Origin: Oscillospiraceae bacterium
Lineage (GTDB): Bacteria; Bacillota; Clostridia; Oscillospirales; Oscillospiraceae
Assembly: GCA_017378975.1 (NCBI GenBank)
Contig: JAFNXT010000015.1
Location: forward strand, 1 to 6,607
Direction: 5' to 3'
DNA: 6,607 bases
Shown here: piece by piece, positions 5,220 through 6,607 of the stretch
Position numbering within the stretch: position 1 is the first letter of the stretch
Layout of the letters: every line of letters starts with the position of its first letter
The notes under the pieces: model-generated
What the model was told of the DNA's origin: nothing
The model's database searches: none
What the model saw: only the letters and a program-made list of their open reading frames with translations
Position numbers and translations under genes: made by a program

Positions 5220-6607
5220 TCAGTATGCTTCCAGATCGCCCTCCGCCGTTCCGGCGCGGATGTGGTAGGTCTGTCCCTTCACCAGTTCCGGTGTGCTCAC
5301 GATCACCACACTGAAGGGCAGCTCCGGCTGGAGCCTTGCCAGCTCCCTGCCTTCCCCATCCGTCACGATGACCTCCGCCCCGGCCTCCGATCCCCGGCCC
5401 ACGCTCACAGCCAGCACGCCCTGTGTGCTATCCGAAAAGGTCTGGGCCATACCGGACGCTCCGGTGCCAAGGAACACACCGCCGTTGATCGTGCCCGTGG
5501 TATCGAAATCCAGCGTGGCCGTATCCCCGCTGTTGGGGCCGCATACCACCGTATGGCCGCCGTCGATCTGCAAATATCCGTTGGCATCCATGCCGTCACC
5601 GGAGGACCGGATATAGATATCCCCTCCTTCTATGACGATACTGCCATCGGATGCGCCGCCGGGTCCGCCGGGCCTTCCGCCGAAACCGCCGCCGAACATC
5701 TGATCTCTGCCGCCGTTACCGCTGTCATCGGTGCCCCCGGCGGCGTTGAAGCCGTCATCCGTGGCCGCCACTTCGATCTGGCCGCCGCAGATCCGCAGAT
5801 CCTTGGCCTCCAGACCCTCATAACTCTCAGTGATACGGATCCTGCCGTCACGGACCGTCAGCTCCGTTTCTCCATGGATCCCGTCATCCCCTGTGGCGAT
5901 CGTCAGATCACCGCCCAGGATCTCCACGGATCCATCAGAGTGGAGCCCGTCGTCCGCCGCGTCGATCGTCACCGTGCCGCCACCGATCCACAGGGCGGTC
6001 CCGGCCTTCATGCCCTTCATGCTGGAGCTGGCCTCTTCCGTGGAGGTGTCGTTGGACCGCCGGTCCGGGGGACGCATCCCGCCGGGACCGCCGCCGGGGC
6101 CGCCGCCAAAATCGCCCCAGCCGCCGGAGCTGTGGCTCTCGCCGTTCTCATGTCCGCCACCGGCCAGTATCTCTACGGTGCCATCCATCATCCGTGCCCA
6201 GGCGGAGGCACTGATCCCGTCCCCTTCCGCCTCGATGTCCAGACTTCCGCTTTCCAGATAGAAGAAGCCCTGCTCCGGATCTTCCGAATGCTCCACATGG
6301 ATCCCATCCTTCCCGGCATCCACCGTCAGCGACCCATCCTTGATCCGGACACTGTCGTTGGCATCGACCCCATGGGCAGCGCTTTCCACCACATAGGTGC
6401 CCCCGGTGATCTTCAGATCATCCTTACAAACGATCCCATGGCCCTCCGTGGCCACCACCGTCAGACCCCCGGTGCCGTTGAGCGTCAGATCCTGCCGTGA
6501 GAACAGGGCCCCGTCCTCACCGTCATCCTCTCCGACCGTGCCACCGGTCAGCCGGTTCTCCGTCCCCTCCGCCAGCGTCACGAACACCTTGTCCGCCTGC
6601 CGGATCA
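5220..6607 (-). CDS. Cthe_2159-type carbohydrate-binding beta-helix protein (5' partial)
   Basis: The frame is open from the window edge (first full codon 6605-6603) to the TGA at 5222-5220, giving 461 visible residues. The GTG at 6587 is an internal Val, because IRQADK is encoded in frame before it. The opening IRQADKVFVTLAEGTEN and the repeated rungs 'D-G-[IL] ... [IV]-x-G-G-x-[IL]-x-[IV]' are the hallmark of the carbohydrate-binding Cthe_2159 family (formerly DUF4353, Pfam PF14262). Members are exported right-handed parallel beta-helices; the founding member binds cellulose and polygalacturonate. Rung turns include GHGI, AHGV, KDGI, GDGI, DDGL, DDGI, YEGL, DDGF and GDGM, and their acidic residues may coordinate calcium. 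Two Gly-rich loops interrupt the helix (residues 149-195 and 290-319). The end, SGMAQTFSDSTQGVLAVSV followed by STPELVKGQTYHI, is the usual C-terminal cap. The signal peptide lies outside the window. It is convergent with the fibro-slime gene and so belongs to a different transcript. Confidence 0.93.
   Translation of the reverse strand, partial: IRQADKVFVTLAEGTENRLTGGTVGEDDGEDGALFSRQDLTLNGTGGLTVVATEGHGIVCKDDLKITGGTYVVESAAHGVDANDSVRIKDGSLTVDAGKDGIHVEHSEDPEQGFFYLESGSLDIEAEGDGISASAWARMMDGTVEILAGGGHENGESHSSGGWGDFGGGPGGGPGGMRPPDRRSNDTSTEEASSSMKGMKAGTALWIGGGTVTIDAADDGLHSDGSVEILGGDLTIATGDDGIHGETELTVRDGRIRITESYEGLEAKDLRICGGQIEVAATDDGFNAAGGTDDSGNGGRDQMFGGGFGGRPGGPGGASDGSIVIEGGDIYIRSSGDGMDANGYLQIDGGHTVVCGPNSGDTATLDFDTTGTINGGVFLGTGASGMAQTFSDSTQGVLAVSVGRGSEAGAEVIVTDGEGRELARLQPELPFSVVIVSTPELVKGQTYHIRAGTAEGDLEAY
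5649..5738 (-). other. Glycine-rich loop 2 in the beta-helix protein
   Basis: Thirty residues (290-319), beginning GGTDDSGNGGRDQMF and ending GGGFGGRPGGPGGAS, follow the DDGFNA rung. They precede the SIVIEGGDIYIRSSGDGM rung. The loop shares its G-G-x-P-G-G-P-G-G character with loop 1. It is likely a flexible excursion from the beta-helix side, with no recognisable enzymatic motif. Confidence 0.72.
6021..6161 (-). other. Glycine-rich loop 1 in the beta-helix protein
   Basis: Forty-seven residues (149-195 of the visible protein) starting GGGHENGESHSSGGWGDF, continuing through GGGPGGGPGGMRPPDRRSND and ending in TSTEEASSS, separate two rung blocks. The segment is low in hydrophobic residues and probably flexible. 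Gly/Ser/Asn-rich insertions at this place are common in the family, so it is expected rather than a sign of error. The frame stays open and in register on both sides. Confidence 0.75.

Noticed and set aside
5649..6161. The two GC-rich Gly/Pro loops as tandem DNA repeats or collagen-like repeats
   Set aside because: There is no fixed G-x-y periodicity and no repeated DNA unit. They are ordinary flexible insertions for this family.
5262..6500. A 412-codon open frame on the + strand opposite the beta-helix gene
   Set aside because: It is also register-aligned with the real gene and explained by the same codon bias. The - strand product has a clear family match, and this one is His/Pro/Ala-rich with no recognisable pattern.
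6585..6587. GTG as the start codon of the beta-helix gene
   Set aside because: IRQADK is encoded in frame before it and belongs to the family's conserved opening strand, so the gene runs off the window.

Overview
The window looks like a chromosomal piece from a fairly GC-rich, gut-type Clostridia (Oscillospiraceae/Ruminococcaceae-like Firmicute). This is inferred from the protein families, both typical of that group, and from codon use. For example, the long + strand gene uses no TTA, CTA or TCA codon between 2474 and 5131. No rRNA, tRNA or other taxonomic marker is present, so the assignment is tentative.

Two large protein-coding genes fill almost the whole window and face each other (convergent). 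Both run off the window edges, so both lack their true starts and any signal peptides. Positions 1-5131 (+) hold the last 1709 residues of a giant cell-surface protein. It has a jelly-roll-like segment near the window edge, a Thr/Ser linker, a helical segment, a clear fibro-slime (PA14-like) domain, an Ig/DUF11-like segment, unassigned beta-rich modules, and a second lectin-like beta-sandwich. A proline-rich stalk and a C-terminal membrane helix with a basic tail follow. Positions 5220-6607 (-) hold the last 461 residues of a Cthe_2159-type carbohydrate-binding protein (right-handed parallel beta-helix), with two glycine-rich loops inserted between blocks of beta-helix rungs.

The 88-bp gap between the two stops (5132-5219) carries a strong stem-loop at 5153-5182 that probably terminates transcription from both sides. 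No promoter, RNA gene, mobile element, CRISPR array or other repeat array was found. The genes are not co-transcribed. Their shared theme is extracellular carbohydrate binding or adhesion at the cell surface, which suggests a locus for attachment to plant polysaccharide, mucus or other cells. That functional link is inference. I do not see a clearly new biological system here. The most unusual items are the modular architecture and anchoring of the giant protein and an in-frame continuation beyond the stop of the beta-helix gene.
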